From: an uncultured Opitutales bacterium
Lineage (GTDB): Bacteria; Verrucomicrobiota; Verrucomicrobiia; Opitutales; Intestinicryptomonadaceae
DNA: 37,279 nt
Reading direction: 5' to 3'
Assembly (NCBI GenBank): GCA_900546565.1
Contig: URDC01000011.1
Location: 1 to 37,279, forward strand
Below the pieces are notes generated by a model. The model was not told where the DNA came from and made no database searches. It saw nothing but the letters and a program-made list of their open reading frames with translations. Positions 1 to 7,862 of this stretch are shown here, one piece after another; within the stretch, counting starts at the first letter, position 1; each line of letters opens with the position of its first letter. A program made the translations under genes and the position numbers.

Positions 1-587
1 GGGAAAAGTTTGTCGAACTCGGCGGCAAGTTTGTATGCCTGAGGCTGGCGGTTGAAGATTTCGCCGAGCAAAACGATGTCGCGCGGGATATTTTTCAAGC
101 CCTCGGGGTGGAGGTAGACGCACTTTATTTTGCACTGTGTTAGGCGTTTTTCGACGGATTTATCGGCGATTGCGGGCAGAATTGCCACATCGGGCGAGAG
201 TGCGGCGATTTTTTCCCAATCGGGCGAATATGTAGTGCCGATACTCGGAAGTTTTGCGCCGTGGGTGTCGGCGTAGGCTGAAATTCCCACGAGGTTGTGG
301 AATGCTCCTATTGAATGCATAAGCTCGCTCACGACCGGAGCGAGTGAAACTGTGCGCAAGATGTGCGGTGCTGCGGCGGGCTGGGTGGTAGAAGATGTCG
401 TCGGCGGGGTGTGAGTTTGCGAAGGTGGGAAAGCTGTCGGGGCAGAAGGAGTTTCCGAGGGTGGGGGGAGTTCGACGGTGCGTCCGAGTCCGTCGACGAT
501 TGTTTTTATGGGCGCGGCGCAGGTCGGGTGTGTCCCAAGAATCAGGGCTAATGCGAGGGCGGCGGCGATGGGAGCAAAGGGTTTCAT
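1..587 (-). CDS. Periplasmic binding protein of a cobalamin/iron-siderophore ABC transporter (BtuF-like), 3' end cut off by the contig
   Basis: The reverse strand reads from an ATG at 587 to the contig edge (195 codons, no stop). A signal peptide covers about residues 1-22 (MKPF, then an Ala/Leu-rich core, then CAAP). It is followed by DGLGRTVELP, the usual first strand of BtuF/FepB-type proteins (PF01497). Later come RTVSLAPVVSELMHSIGA, LVGISAYADT, LPSIGTTY, a WEKIAALSPDVAIL stretch and LGEIF, in family order. These proteins capture vitamin B12, haem or ferric siderophores in the periplasm and pass them to a BtuCD-type permease, which is not in the window. An insertion of about 40 Pro/Thr/Ser-rich residues (about 42-80) separates the first two strands and is unusual. 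The ligand cannot be decided from the sequence. The family call is firm; the substrate is open. Confidence 0.8.
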   Translation of the reverse strand, partial: MKPFAPIAAALALALILGTHPTCAAPIKTIVDGLGRTVELPPPSETPSAPTAFPPSQTHTPPTTSSTTQPAAAPHILRTVSLAPVVSELMHSIGAFHNLVGISAYADTHGAKLPSIGTTYSPDWEKIAALSPDVAILPAIADKSVEKRLTQCKIKCVYLHPEGLKNIPRDIVLLGEIFNRQPQAYKLAAEFDKLF

Positions 588-645
588 TTCCGCTTTCCGT
601 TCTTGCGCGTTTCGGAAAAAATGCGAGAAAAAAACATCGGCGGTT

Positions 646-1365
646 TTATTTTTTGCGCATTACGTCTTCCATTTTCAAGCCCGTGAGGGTATCGACTGCC
701 CTGAAAAATTTGAGCATTGCCAAAATCAAAACAATCATTGTCGGCAAGACGATTACGGGGAATGAAAGGGCTGTCATTTTGCCGAGTTGTTCGTTGAACT
801 CGGGCGTGCCCGCGGGGCTTTGGAAAATACAGAATGCGAGGGCGAAGTTCAAAATGCTGCTGAGCAGAAACGATGCGGCAACGATATAGGTGATTGTGCG
901 CATTTCGCGCTCGAACTCGGGCTGTTTACCGCGCGTGGCTATGGCGGTTTCGATTTTTTCGGTGTCGAACACACTGTCGTTTAGGATTATCATTTTGGCG
1001 AGTGGCTTGCGCGTCCAAGCCGTCAAAAGCACCGCCGCGCCGAGAACGAGCGGCACTGCGCCCTCTTTGACGATTATCCAGTCTTTGGAGAGGTTCATCA
1101 GTCCGAAGCCGCCCGTGAGCAGGACGCTGAGAAGCCCGATTACGGAGAAAAGATTCCACTTGCGGCGGCGAACAAGGTCGATGATTCCGTAGGCAATCGG
1201 AAACAGGATTGCCAAGAGGAATATCCACAAGTCGAGGTTTGGCGTTGTCTGTGCCCCGTCGACGAAGCGCGTGAACAATGCCCTGCCCTTTATCAATAGC
1301 AAGCTCGGAATTATTATATTAAACCCCAAGTTCACCCAAAAATTTTCCTGTTTTGTTTTTTCCAT
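646..1365 (-). CDS. Multi-pass membrane protein of the VC0807 type
   Basis: A 239-residue hydrophobic protein. Membrane segments are seen at about residues 10-25, 45-60, 72-90, 103-118, 157-178 and 198-215. The opening FWVNLGFNIIIPSLLLIKG and the GIIDLVRRRKW motif match the VC0807 family of conserved inner-membrane proteins, whose function is unknown. The C-terminal tail is basic (MEDVMRKK) and probably cytoplasmic. The gene lies upstream of the BtuF-like gene on the same strand with a gap of about 58 bases, so they may be co-transcribed, but nothing ties it to the transporter. The start is the first ATG after the repeat region, and no clear Shine-Dalgarno sequence is visible. Family assignment is from memory of the motifs. 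Confidence 0.65.
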   Translation of the reverse strand: MEKTKQENFWVNLGFNIIIPSLLLIKGRALFTRFVDGAQTTPNLDLWIFLLAILFPIAYGIIDLVRRRKWNLFSVIGLLSVLLTGGFGLMNLSKDWIIVKEGAVPLVLGAAVLLTAWTRKPLAKMIILNDSVFDTEKIETAIATRGKQPEFEREMRTITYIVAASFLLSSILNFALAFCIFQSPAGTPEFNEQLGKMTALSFPVIVLPTMIVLILAMLKFFRAVDTLTGLKMEDVMRKK

Positions 1366-1377
1366 TTCTTTTATATG

Positions 1378-1602
1378 TTTTTTATATGACGTGCATTTTT
1401 TATATGACGTGCACCGGCGCGGGATTGGCTTTCAGCCAATATTCCCGCTTTGAAAAACGCCTACATTTTTTATATGACGTGCACAGGCGCGGATTGGCTT
1501 TCAGCCAATATTCCCGCTTTGACAAACGCCTACATTTTTATATGACGTGCACAGGCGCGGATTGGCTTTCAGCCAATATTCCCGCGTTTACAAACGCCTA
1601 CA
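1378..1602 (+). repeat. Tandem palindromic repeat, three forward units of about 69 bp
   Basis: Units at 1396-1465, 1466-1534 and 1535-1602 each run TTTTTATATGACGTGCAC, then (A/C)GGCGCGG, then the hairpin ATTGGC-TTTCA-GCCAAT, then ATTCCCGC and AAACGCCTACA. A truncated start of a fourth unit lies at 1378-1395. The GGCG near the left end can pair with the CGCC near the right end, giving an outer stem around the central hairpin. The units differ at a few bases only, so the duplication is recent. The open frame that crosses them is an artefact. Confidence 0.9.
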
Positions 1603-1606
1603 CAAC

Positions 1607-1667
1607 TTTAATAAATAAACAAAGCGCATTGGCAAAGCCAATCGCGCCACTTCCGAAATTATAAAAG
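1607..1667 (-). repeat. Palindromic repeat, reverse unit
   Basis: Read on the reverse strand this has the same order as the three units to its left: a TTTTATAA end, a GGCGCG block, the hairpin ATTGGC-TTT-GCCAAT, GCGCTTTG and an AT-rich tail. It faces the forward units, so the block 1396-1667 has T-rich TTTTATA ends pointing outward on both sides. Confidence 0.8.
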
Positions 1668-1724
1668 ACTTGGGTATGGGAAGAAAATCGCGAGGCTCGA
1701 GGCAGGATTCGCGTTTTTCGAGGC

Positions 1725-1840
1725 GTCGGCGGGCTGAAGCCCGCAAGTCCGAAGAAAAACCGAATTCAAGCGAAGCGCGAATGAGCGTTGCGAAGCAACG
1801 ACCCCGAAGGGGCGCGACGGGTTGCGTATGCAACCGCGCG
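1725..1840. repeat. Cluster of four small perfect hairpins in a non-coding stretch
   Basis: GCGGGCTGAAGCCCGC, GTTGCGAAGCAAC, CCCCGAAGGGG and GGTTGCGTATGCAACC follow each other within about 110 bases, each with a 2-4 base loop. No gene is recognisable in 1668-1856. The stretch may belong to a transcript that ends at the terminator at 1888, or it may be degenerate repeat sequence. Confidence 0.5.
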
Positions 1841-1856
1841 TCAATGATGCCCGAGA

Positions 1857-1951
1857 GCGTTTGCTTCGACGAGTTTTTTATAATCAAAAAAGACGGAACT
1901 TCCGTTCCGTCTTTTATGCATTAAACTAAAACTCGTCGGCGAAGCAAACGC
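1857..1951. terminator. Rho-independent terminator nested inside an outer inverted repeat
   Basis: The inner hairpin at 1888-1915 is AAAAGACGGAAC, loop TTCC, then its exact complement ending in TTTT, so it could work on either strand. It lies between arms GCGTTTGCTTCG-ACGAGTTTT (1857-1877) and their complement at 1928-1951, which carries three extra bases. On the reverse strand it lies just downstream of tRNA-Glu and could end that transcript. Confidence 0.75.
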
Positions 1952-1969
1952 GCCCTCACGGTTTTCTTA

Positions 1970-2041
1970 CACCCCGCCGCAGAATCGAACTGCGCTTTGA
2001 AGGTTGAGAACCTTCCGTCCTGACCGCTAGACGACCGGGGC
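1970..2041 (-). tRNA. tRNA-Glu (anticodon CTC)
   Basis: The reverse strand folds as a cloverleaf of 72 bases without an encoded CCA. The acceptor begins GCCCCGG, followed by TC and a D-arm GTCTAGCGGTCAGGAC. The anticodon arm GAAGG-TTCTCAA-CCTTC has CTC at 2008-2006, reading GAG (Glu). The T arm is CGCAG-TTCGATT-CTGCG, and the discriminator base is G. The acceptor stem has a G-U pair at 1-72 and an apparent G-G mismatch at 7-66. It lies about 110 bases downstream of pyrE on the same strand. Confidence 0.9.
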
Positions 2042-2153
2042 AATAAGTAATAAAATACGGAAACGGAGCGTAGACTATTGCGAAAGAAATGCAACCATTT
2101 TTTGCGAGAAAAAACGCCCGAAATATGAAAAAGAACAACGGGGGGACGAAAGA

Positions 2154-2720
2154 CTACGAACCGGGGTGGGTTGCCTCGATTTTCGCAAGCTCGGAGGGAA
2201 TCTTGTCGGCTTCGTAGGTGGGGAAGGAAAATTCGAGAAGACTGACACAGGGAATCTCGAATTTCGCCTTGCCTTCGCTGCGGTCGACCAAAACGGCGGC
2301 GGCCACGGGAGCTGCGCCCGTACTTTTTACAATGTCGATGCACTCCTGAACGCGCCCGCCGCGCGTGATGACATCTTCAACAATGAGGACTTTTTCGCCC
2401 GCGGAGAGCTTGAAGTTGCGGCGCAAAACGAGATTGCCGTCCTGCTTTTCGGCGAAGATGAAACGCTTCTTCATCTGGCGGGCGACTTCCTGACCGAGAA
2501 CCAAACCGCCCATAGCGGGGGCGAGAACGGTGTCGACTTCGATTGGGCCGAGCTTGGCAACGAGCATTTCGACAAGCTCGGAGACTCTGTCCATATGCTC
2601 GCAAACGCGGGCGCACTGAAAGAAATGCCCGCTGTGCAAGCCGCTTCGGAGAATGAAGTGCCCCTCCATAAGAGCACCCGTGTCTCTAAATATTTTTAGG
2701 ATTTTTTCGTTTGTCGTCAT
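2154..2720 (-). CDS. pyrE: Orotate phosphoribosyltransferase
   Basis: PyrE joins orotate to PRPP to give orotidine 5'-phosphate, the fifth step of UMP synthesis, in the cytosol. The product has 188 residues, a normal length. FILRSGLHSGHFFQC near the N-terminus is the typical opening of the bacterial/archaeal PyrE group. VDTVLAPAMGGLVLG precedes the core, and VLIVEDVITRGGRVQE is the PRPP-binding loop. The open frame continues 78 codons upstream, but that part is Ser/Pro low-complexity sequence overlapping the Nudix gene, so the ATG at 2720 (MTTNEKIL) is preferred although no clear ribosome-binding site precedes it. It is the last gene of a likely purU-nudix-pyrE transcript, 46 bases after the Nudix stop. 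Confidence 0.93.
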   Translation of the reverse strand: MTTNEKILKIFRDTGALMEGHFILRSGLHSGHFFQCARVCEHMDRVSELVEMLVAKLGPIEVDTVLAPAMGGLVLGQEVARQMKKRFIFAEKQDGNLVLRRNFKLSAGEKVLIVEDVITRGGRVQECIDIVKSTGAAPVAAAVLVDRSEGKAKFEIPCVSLLEFSFPTYEADKIPSELAKIEATHPGS

Positions 2721-2766
2721 AATTTTTGATTTGTTGAAAGTTGAGGTTGAAAGATTGAAAATTTTT

Positions 2767-3408
2767 TTAGACCCGCGGGGCGGGACTTTGCGATACGTCG
2801 GGCGCAGGGAATTCGGAAGAGGAGGAGTCGAGAGGATTGGAGGAGGCTGGGAAGTCGGGGTTGTCGAGAGTGTCGGGGGATTGAGACGGGGCGGAGATTG
2901 ACTCTTCGAGGACGGCGCGCACGCCGTTTGAACAGTCGGCGCGGAGGGCGGCAAAGCCCGAGGAATGGAAGCGTCGCCAAACGTCCCAAATGAAAACTTT
3001 GTCGGTTTCGGGAACGGGAATTTTGCCGCTTAAAATTTCGTCGGCAGAGACGAAGTGGAACGCGCCTTCGGAGATGTCGGGAGGGAGGGCGTCGAGGCGC
3101 GGGCGGCAATCGAAGAGGAACATCAGCCAGTGGGTTCCGCCCTCGTAGGACTTTTCGGAAATCATCGCGAAAAGGTGGAGGTCGGATTCGCGCAGGGAAA
3201 GCCCGATTTCTTCGCGAGTCTCGCGGACGGCGCACTCGAAGGGGGACTCGCCGAGTGCCATTTCGAGCTTGCCGCCGATGGGGCTGAACAGGTTTTTGTT
3301 CGGCTCGCGGAGGCGTTCGATGAGCAGGTGGCGTCCGAGGGTGTCGCGGACGAAGACGAGAACGCTGATTTTAAACGGAAGTTTAGGCTGTGGCGCGGAA
3401 GTCGGCAT
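2767..3408 (-). CDS. Nudix hydrolase with a Ser/Pro-rich C-terminal tail
   Basis: Nudix enzymes cleave nucleoside diphosphates linked to another group, often damaged nucleotides or nucleotide sugars. The protein (213 residues from this start) shows the Nudix box as GGKLEMALGE, then SPFECAV, then RETREEIGL. The catalytic REXXEE glutamates are intact, but two residues are inserted between the leading glycine and the first conserved Glu compared with the standard spacing. About 45 C-terminal residues are Ser/Pro/Asp-rich and look disordered. The start at 3408 is chosen because AAGGA precedes it at good spacing; the longer frame adds 43 basic, low-complexity residues. Its place between purU and pyrE suggests a nucleotide substrate, but none can be named. 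Confidence 0.85.
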   Translation of the reverse strand: MPTSAPQPKLPFKISVLVFVRDTLGRHLLIERLREPNKNLFSPIGGKLEMALGESPFECAVRETREEIGLSLRESDLHLFAMISEKSYEGGTHWLMFLFDCRPRLDALPPDISEGAFHFVSADEILSGKIPVPETDKVFIWDVWRRFHSSGFAALRADCSNGVRAVLEESISAPSQSPDTLDNPDFPASSNPLDSSSSEFPAPDVSQSPAPRV

Positions 3409-3463
3409 TTTTTCCTTTTTCTTTTTGACTTTTCTGCGGGGCTGGGTGGGCGGCGCGGAAAAA

Positions 3464-4321
3464 TCAGTCGAAAATGACGGTCTTGTTTTTGTAGGTGAGT
3501 ATGCGCCCCTCGACGTGGTAGCGGACGGCGGCGGCAAGGGCTTCGCGCTCCAACTCGCGCCCCTTGCGCATCAGGTCTTCGACGCTGTCGCGGTGGCTCA
3601 CGGAAGTGACGTGCTGGGCGATAATCGGCCCTTCGTCGAGGTCTTTCGTGGCGTAGTGGGCGGTTGCCCCTATCAGTTTTACGCCGCGCTCGTATGCCTT
3701 ATGGTAGGGCTTTGCGCCCGCAAAGGCGGGCAGAAAGCTGTGGTGGATGTTGATGACGGGCGCGGGGCAGTTGTCGAGAAAATCCCCGCTTAGAATCTGC
3801 ATATAGCGCGCCATTATGACGAGCTCGGCATTGCAGGACTTGATGATTTCGAGCTGGCGAGCCTCGGCGGCGGGCTTGGTGTCTTTGCTCACTGGTATGC
3901 AGTGGTATTGAAGTCCAAACATTTCGGACATCGGGCGGAGGTCTTCGTGGTTGGATATTACGGCGGAGACTTCGCAGTTGAGTTCGCCCGAGCGGCAGCG
4001 CAGAATGATGTCGCTAAAACAGTGTTCGAATTTCGAGACCATTACGACGACTTTCGGCTTGCGCGAAGTGCGCGAAAGGGAGACTTCCATTTCCAAGTCG
4101 GTTTCGGCAAAGGTTTTGAACAGGCGCATTTCGTCGTCGAAGTCGCCTGCGGGAATCCATTCGACGCGCTGGAAGAAGATGCCCTCCTGTCGGTCGCGAT
4201 GCTGGTCGGCATGCAGGATATTTCCGCCGCGGGCGTATATCCAGCCCGAGACGCGGGCGACTATACCCGCGCGGTCGCGCCCGTGCAGCAATGCCACTAT
4301 TCTTTCCTCTTTTGGTTCCAT
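3464..4321 (-). CDS. purU: Formyltetrahydrofolate deformylase
   Basis: PurU hydrolyses 10-formyltetrahydrofolate to formate and tetrahydrofolate, balancing the one-carbon pool and feeding formate to purine synthesis. The 285 residues have the full two-domain layout: an N-terminal ACT regulatory domain (about 6-85, beginning RIVALLHGRDRAGIVARVSG) and a formyltransferase-fold domain (about 88-285). Catalytic residues are visible as Asn191 and His193 in NIHHSFLP and Asp229 in LDEGPII. The GAKPYHKAYERGVKLIGAT segment is characteristic of PurU rather than PurN. It is the first gene of the purU-nudix-pyrE group and diverges from panC across 72 AT-rich bases that probably hold both promoters. Confidence 0.95.
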   Translation of the reverse strand: MEPKEERIVALLHGRDRAGIVARVSGWIYARGGNILHADQHRDRQEGIFFQRVEWIPAGDFDDEMRLFKTFAETDLEMEVSLSRTSRKPKVVVMVSKFEHCFSDIILRCRSGELNCEVSAVISNHEDLRPMSEMFGLQYHCIPVSKDTKPAAEARQLEIIKSCNAELVIMARYMQILSGDFLDNCPAPVINIHHSFLPAFAGAKPYHKAYERGVKLIGATAHYATKDLDEGPIIAQHVTSVSHRDSVEDLMRKGRELEREALAAAVRYHVEGRILTYKNKTVIFD

Positions 4322-4393
4322 ACGTTTTTAATATGTTGCTTTTTTCTAAAATTTGTTAAGTATCTAAAAAATAAGACTGCGCACTTAAATGCA

Positions 4394-5236
4394 ATGAAAA
4401 TTATATCCTCTCCAAAAGAAATGAAGGCTTTTTCCGCCGAGGCAAAAGCACAAAACAAAAAAATCGCCCTCGTGCCCACTATGGGCGCGTTGCATGAAGG
4501 GCATTTGAGCCTCATCAAAAAAGCCCGCGAGAATGCGGACGTGGTGGTGGTCTCGGTTTTCGTCAACCCGACGCAATTCGGCCCGAACGAGGACTTCGAC
4601 AAGTATCCGAGGCAGCTGGAAGCCGACGCGAAAAACTGCGAGAATGCCGGCGCGGACGTAGTTTTCGCCCCGTCGGTCGGGGACATCTATGCGCCCGACC
4701 ACTCGACGTATGTGAGTGAAGAGCAGATTAGCCAGTTCCTTTGCGGACAGTCGCGCCCGAAGCATTTCAGGGGCGTGACGACGGTGGTGACGATTCTTTT
4801 CAATATTGTCCGCCCCGATGTCGCGGTTTTCGGCGAGAAGGACGCGCAACAGATTTCGATTATCGAGCGCATGGTCCGCGACCTGTTTATGGACGTGCGC
4901 ATTATCCGCGCGCCGATTGTCCGCGAGGAAAGCGGGCTGGCGTTGAGTTCGAGAAACATGTATATGGACAAGCTCGAACGCGCGGGAGCCGCGCGCATTC
5001 ACGACGCCCTTGTGGCGGCGAAGAATTTGATTGAATCGGAGAACTGCCTCAATGTCGACCGCGTGAAGGCGTTTGTGATTAACAGTATTGCCAATGCGAA
5101 GGCGCGGGTGATTTATGCGGAGGTAGTCGACGCGGGGACTTCGCTGCCCGTGGCGGCAATCGTGCGCGGAAAGTGCCGCATTAGTGTGGCGGTCTGGTAC
5201 GGGCAGACGCGGTTGATTGATAATATCCTCGTATAA
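4394..5236 (+). CDS. panC: Pantothenate synthetase
   Basis: PanC condenses pantoate and beta-alanine with ATP to make pantothenate, the coenzyme A precursor. The 280-residue product is the usual length. PTMGALHEGHLSLI holds the HIGH-type ATP motif (His34, His37). VFVNPTQFGPNEDFDKYPR, FGEKDAQQ (146-153) and the SSRN segment (185-188) are the other signatures. The frame is open far upstream, but homology begins at the ATG at 4394 (MKIISSPKEM) and the upstream part overlaps purU in antisense. It starts a plus-strand group with nadB 32 bases downstream. No panB or panD is present in the window. Confidence 0.95.
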   Translation: MKIISSPKEMKAFSAEAKAQNKKIALVPTMGALHEGHLSLIKKARENADVVVVSVFVNPTQFGPNEDFDKYPRQLEADAKNCENAGADVVFAPSVGDIYAPDHSTYVSEEQISQFLCGQSRPKHFRGVTTVVTILFNIVRPDVAVFGEKDAQQISIIERMVRDLFMDVRIIRAPIVREESGLALSSRNMYMDKLERAGAARIHDALVAAKNLIESENCLNVDRVKAFVINSIANAKARVIYAEVVDAGTSLPVAAIVRGKCRISVAVWYGQTRLIDNILV

Positions 5237-5268
5237 CAATAGTTTTCAACTCATAATTTTAGAGGAAA

Positions 5269-6855
5269 ATGAAATTCGACATCGTAGTAGTCGGCAGCGG
5301 CATTGCGGGGCTGAGCTTTTCGTTGAAGGCGGCAAAGCTCGGATACAAAGTCGCGATTGTAACGAAAAAGCAGCGTTCGGACACGAACACAAACCACGCC
5401 CAAGGGGGGATTGCAAGCGTCACGAGCGGAGTGGACAATTTCGAATCTCACGTGAAGGACACGCTTATTGCCGGAGACGGGCTTTGCCACGAAGACGCCG
5501 TGCGCGCGATTGTGGAGGCGGGCCCCGCGCAGATTCGCGACCTGATTGAAGAGGGTGTGGAATTCTCGAAGGACAAGTCGGGCGATGTGGAGCTCGGGCG
5601 CGAAGGCGGGCACTCGCAACGCAGAATTCTGCACGTCAAAGACTACACGGGGCGCGCGATTGAAGAGGCATTGCTTAAATCGGTGGCGGGGAATCCGAAC
5701 ATAGAGATGTTCGAGCACCACTTCGCAATCGACTTGGTGTTGAAGTCGAAGACGCGCGAACTTAAAGACGGCGAAAAAGACCGCGTGGTTGGAGTGTATG
5801 TCTACGATACGCAGAACAATGCCGTCAAGACTTTCACGACGAAGGCCGTAATGCTCTCCACGGGCGGCACGGGTTGTGTGTATCAGTTCACGACGAACCC
5901 AGAAATCGCCACGGGCGACGGCATTGCCATGGCGTATCGCGCAGGGGCGGAAGTGGCGAATCTGGAATTCATCCAATTCCACCCGACGGCGATGTATTCG
6001 AGCAAGGGAGAGCGTTTCCTGATTTCGGAGGCGGTGCGCGGCGAAGGCGCGGTATTGCGCAATGCCGAAGGCGAGGCGTTTATGATCAACTACGACCCGC
6101 GCAAGGACCTCGCCCCGCGCGATATAGTCGCGCGGGCTATCGACAGTGAGATGAAGCGACTCGGGACGCCGCACGTGTGGCTCGACATAACGCACAAGCC
6201 GGCGAAGGAGTTGGCGGAGAGGTTTCCGCAGATTTACCAGCACTGTCTCGAAAAGGGCATCGACATTTCAAAAGACTATATGCCCGTCGTGCCCGCGGCG
6301 CACTATATGTGCGGAGGCGTGAAGACAAATATGGACGCCCAGACTTCGATTGACGGGCTTTATGCCTGCGGCGAAGTGGCATGTACGGGGCTTCATGGGG
6401 CGAATCGGCTGGCGAGCAACTCGCTGTTGGAGGCGGTGGTTTTGGCCAACAACGCATCGATTGCCGCGGACAAATACATCAGGGGAATTCCCGATGAGGA
6501 CGTGGTCGTCGAGCCGTGGAAGGACGGCGATATGCGCGACCCCGACGAGAGAGTTTTGCTTCAACACAATATGGGCGAATTAAAGCGCATCATGTGGGAC
6601 TATGTCGGGATTGTGCGCACTACGCGCAGGCTCGAACGCGCGTTGCACAGGCTCGAAAACCTTAAACGCGAAGTCGACGAATACTACTGGAATTTCAAGG
6701 TGGAGCCCGACTTGATTGAATTGCGCAACATGGTTCTGGTGGCGATTCTGATTGTGCGCTCGGCGTTGTCGCGCAAGGAGAGCCGCGGACTGCACTACAC
6801 GCTCGACTATCCGAAAAAATCCGACGAGGCAAAGGACACTATAATAAAAAAATAG
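5269..6855 (+). CDS. nadB: L-aspartate oxidase
   Basis: NadB is an FAD enzyme that oxidises L-aspartate to iminoaspartate, the first step of de novo NAD synthesis; NadA then uses the product. The protein has 528 residues, the standard size. The Rossmann FAD motif GSGIAGLS lies at residues 9-16, TNHAQGGIASV at 41-51, and then STGGTG, FIQFHPTAMYS, HYMCGGVKT and GLHGANRLASNSLLEA. These distinguish NadB from succinate dehydrogenase flavoprotein subunits. A helical C-terminal domain ends with SRGLHYTLDYP. AGAGG lies just before the ATG. nadA and nadC are not in the window. Confidence 0.95.
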   Translation: MKFDIVVVGSGIAGLSFSLKAAKLGYKVAIVTKKQRSDTNTNHAQGGIASVTSGVDNFESHVKDTLIAGDGLCHEDAVRAIVEAGPAQIRDLIEEGVEFSKDKSGDVELGREGGHSQRRILHVKDYTGRAIEEALLKSVAGNPNIEMFEHHFAIDLVLKSKTRELKDGEKDRVVGVYVYDTQNNAVKTFTTKAVMLSTGGTGCVYQFTTNPEIATGDGIAMAYRAGAEVANLEFIQFHPTAMYSSKGERFLISEAVRGEGAVLRNAEGEAFMINYDPRKDLAPRDIVARAIDSEMKRLGTPHVWLDITHKPAKELAERFPQIYQHCLEKGIDISKDYMPVVPAAHYMCGGVKTNMDAQTSIDGLYACGEVACTGLHGANRLASNSLLEAVVLANNASIAADKYIRGIPDEDVVVEPWKDGDMRDPDERVLLQHNMGELKRIMWDYVGIVRTTRRLERALHRLENLKREVDEYYWNFKVEPDLIELRNMVLVAILIVRSALSRKESRGLHYTLDYPKKSDEAKDTIIKK

Positions 6856-6864
6856 GAGCAGAAA

Positions 6865-7377
6865 ATGGACTTTTTAAAACACATAAGAAATGTACCCGAT
6901 TTTCCGAAAAAAGGCATTTTATTTTACGATATAACCCCGCTTATTGCCGCGCCCGAAGTCTACAAGGCTGCGGTTGACGCGCTGGCGGACGAAGTGCTGA
7001 AAACGGGGGCGACGGCGGTTGTATCGCCCGAAGCGAGGGGGTTTTTCTTCGGAATCCCCGTGGCGATGAAGCTCGGAATTCCGTTCATACCCGTGCGCAA
7101 GCCGCACAAGCTGCCGTGCAAGACGCTCGACGTGGAATACGAACTTGAATACGGAACGGACAAGTTGTGTGTCCACGAAGCGGACTTGCTGCCCGAAATG
7201 AATGTGGCGATTGTCGACGACATTCTCGCCACGGGCGGAACGGCGCGGGCTATGCAAAAAATGCTCGAAAAGCGCGGTTCGAAGCTGGCGTGTTTTGCGT
7301 TCTTTATGGAGCTCGATTTTTTGAAGGGTCGGGAGTTGCTCGGGAACGCAAAAGTGATTTCGATTGTCAGAAAGTAG
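6865..7377 (+). CDS. apt: Adenine phosphoribosyltransferase
   Basis: Apt salvages adenine with PRPP to make AMP in the cytosol. The 170-residue product carries the family landmarks: IRNVPDFPKKGILFYDITPL near the N-terminus, SPEARGFFFG, PVRKPHKLPCKT with YELEYGTD, and the PRPP loop VAIVDDILATGGTA. An AGGAG precedes the ATG by 7 bases. It starts 9 bases after the nadB stop and is followed one base later by the lipoprotein gene, which supports one transcript. Length and motifs are complete. Confidence 0.95.
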   Translation: MDFLKHIRNVPDFPKKGILFYDITPLIAAPEVYKAAVDALADEVLKTGATAVVSPEARGFFFGIPVAMKLGIPFIPVRKPHKLPCKTLDVEYELEYGTDKLCVHEADLLPEMNVAIVDDILATGGTARAMQKMLEKRGSKLACFAFFMELDFLKGRELLGNAKVISIVRK

Positions 7378-7378
7378 A

Positions 7379-7837
7379 ATGAAAACGTTAGGCGGAATTT
7401 TTAAGAATTTGGTATTGCCCGTTGCGATTGCCTGCGTTTTGGCTGTGGGGTTTGCGGGATGCGAGAGCGCAAATGCGAGTTTTTTTCCGCTGGACAAGTC
7501 GTCGAACGGAATTTTCGGCGCGCCGAAGAATCCGAACGAAGTCGAGCTTTTCATTACGCAAAAGCCCCCCTACAAATACAGGGAAGTGGGCATTATCACG
7601 TTCGAGACGTTCTCTCAATACAACGACGAAGCGGATGTATACAGAATTATGCGCGAACGCGCTGCGAAAGCGGGTGTTGACGGTCTCATAATAATGAATG
7701 CGCAGGAGTTTATGAGCACGTCGCAATACTTGGGCGTGCCCCCGCGCGGCCGCGGCCGCGGCTGGTGGTATTATGACAGATACGGATATCCCGATATGTA
7801 CAGGTATCGGGCGATGGCGATTATGAAAGTCCGATAG
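7379..7837 (+). CDS. Predicted lipoprotein of unknown function
   Basis: From the ATG at 7379 the product has 152 residues. It begins with a basic stretch, a hydrophobic core and VGFAGC, a plausible lipobox with the modified Cys at about residue 28, so it should be anchored to a membrane facing the periplasm. The mature part contains PPYKYREVGIITFETF, then an RIMRERAAKAGVDGLIIMNA block. That pattern (a strand, a helix ending in a Gly-Val/Ala-Asp step, then a hydrophobic strand) recalls YbjQ-like or similar small periplasmic domains, but the match is only by impression. A short Gly/Arg run (PPRGRGRGWWYYDRYGY) precedes the end. The gene starts one base after the apt stop. No function can be assigned. 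Confidence 0.7.
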   Translation: MKTLGGIFKNLVLPVAIACVLAVGFAGCESANASFFPLDKSSNGIFGAPKNPNEVELFITQKPPYKYREVGIITFETFSQYNDEADVYRIMRERAAKAGVDGLIIMNAQEFMSTSQYLGVPPRGRGRGWWYYDRYGYPDMYRYRAMAIMKVR

Positions 7838-7862
7838 CGGGACGCGTGCGGAATTTTGCGGT

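Noticed and set aside
1396..1602. CRISPR array
   Set aside because: The tandem period is about 69 bp with nearly identical units and no unique spacers; no cas genes are present.
1353..1664. Open frame of 103 codons with repeated peptides (FYMTCTGA, FSQYSRF) on the plus strand
   Set aside because: It runs through the tandem palindromic repeats; the peptide repeats are a by-product of the 69-bp period, with no ribosome-binding site and no known domain.
2721..2954. N-terminal extension of PyrE by 78 residues
   Set aside because: The extension is Ser/Pro-rich, overlaps the Nudix gene and is absent from PyrE proteins, which begin near MTTNEKIL.
4322..4393. Riboswitch between purU and panC
   Set aside because: Only 72 AT-rich bases, no stable stem; too short for a known aptamer.
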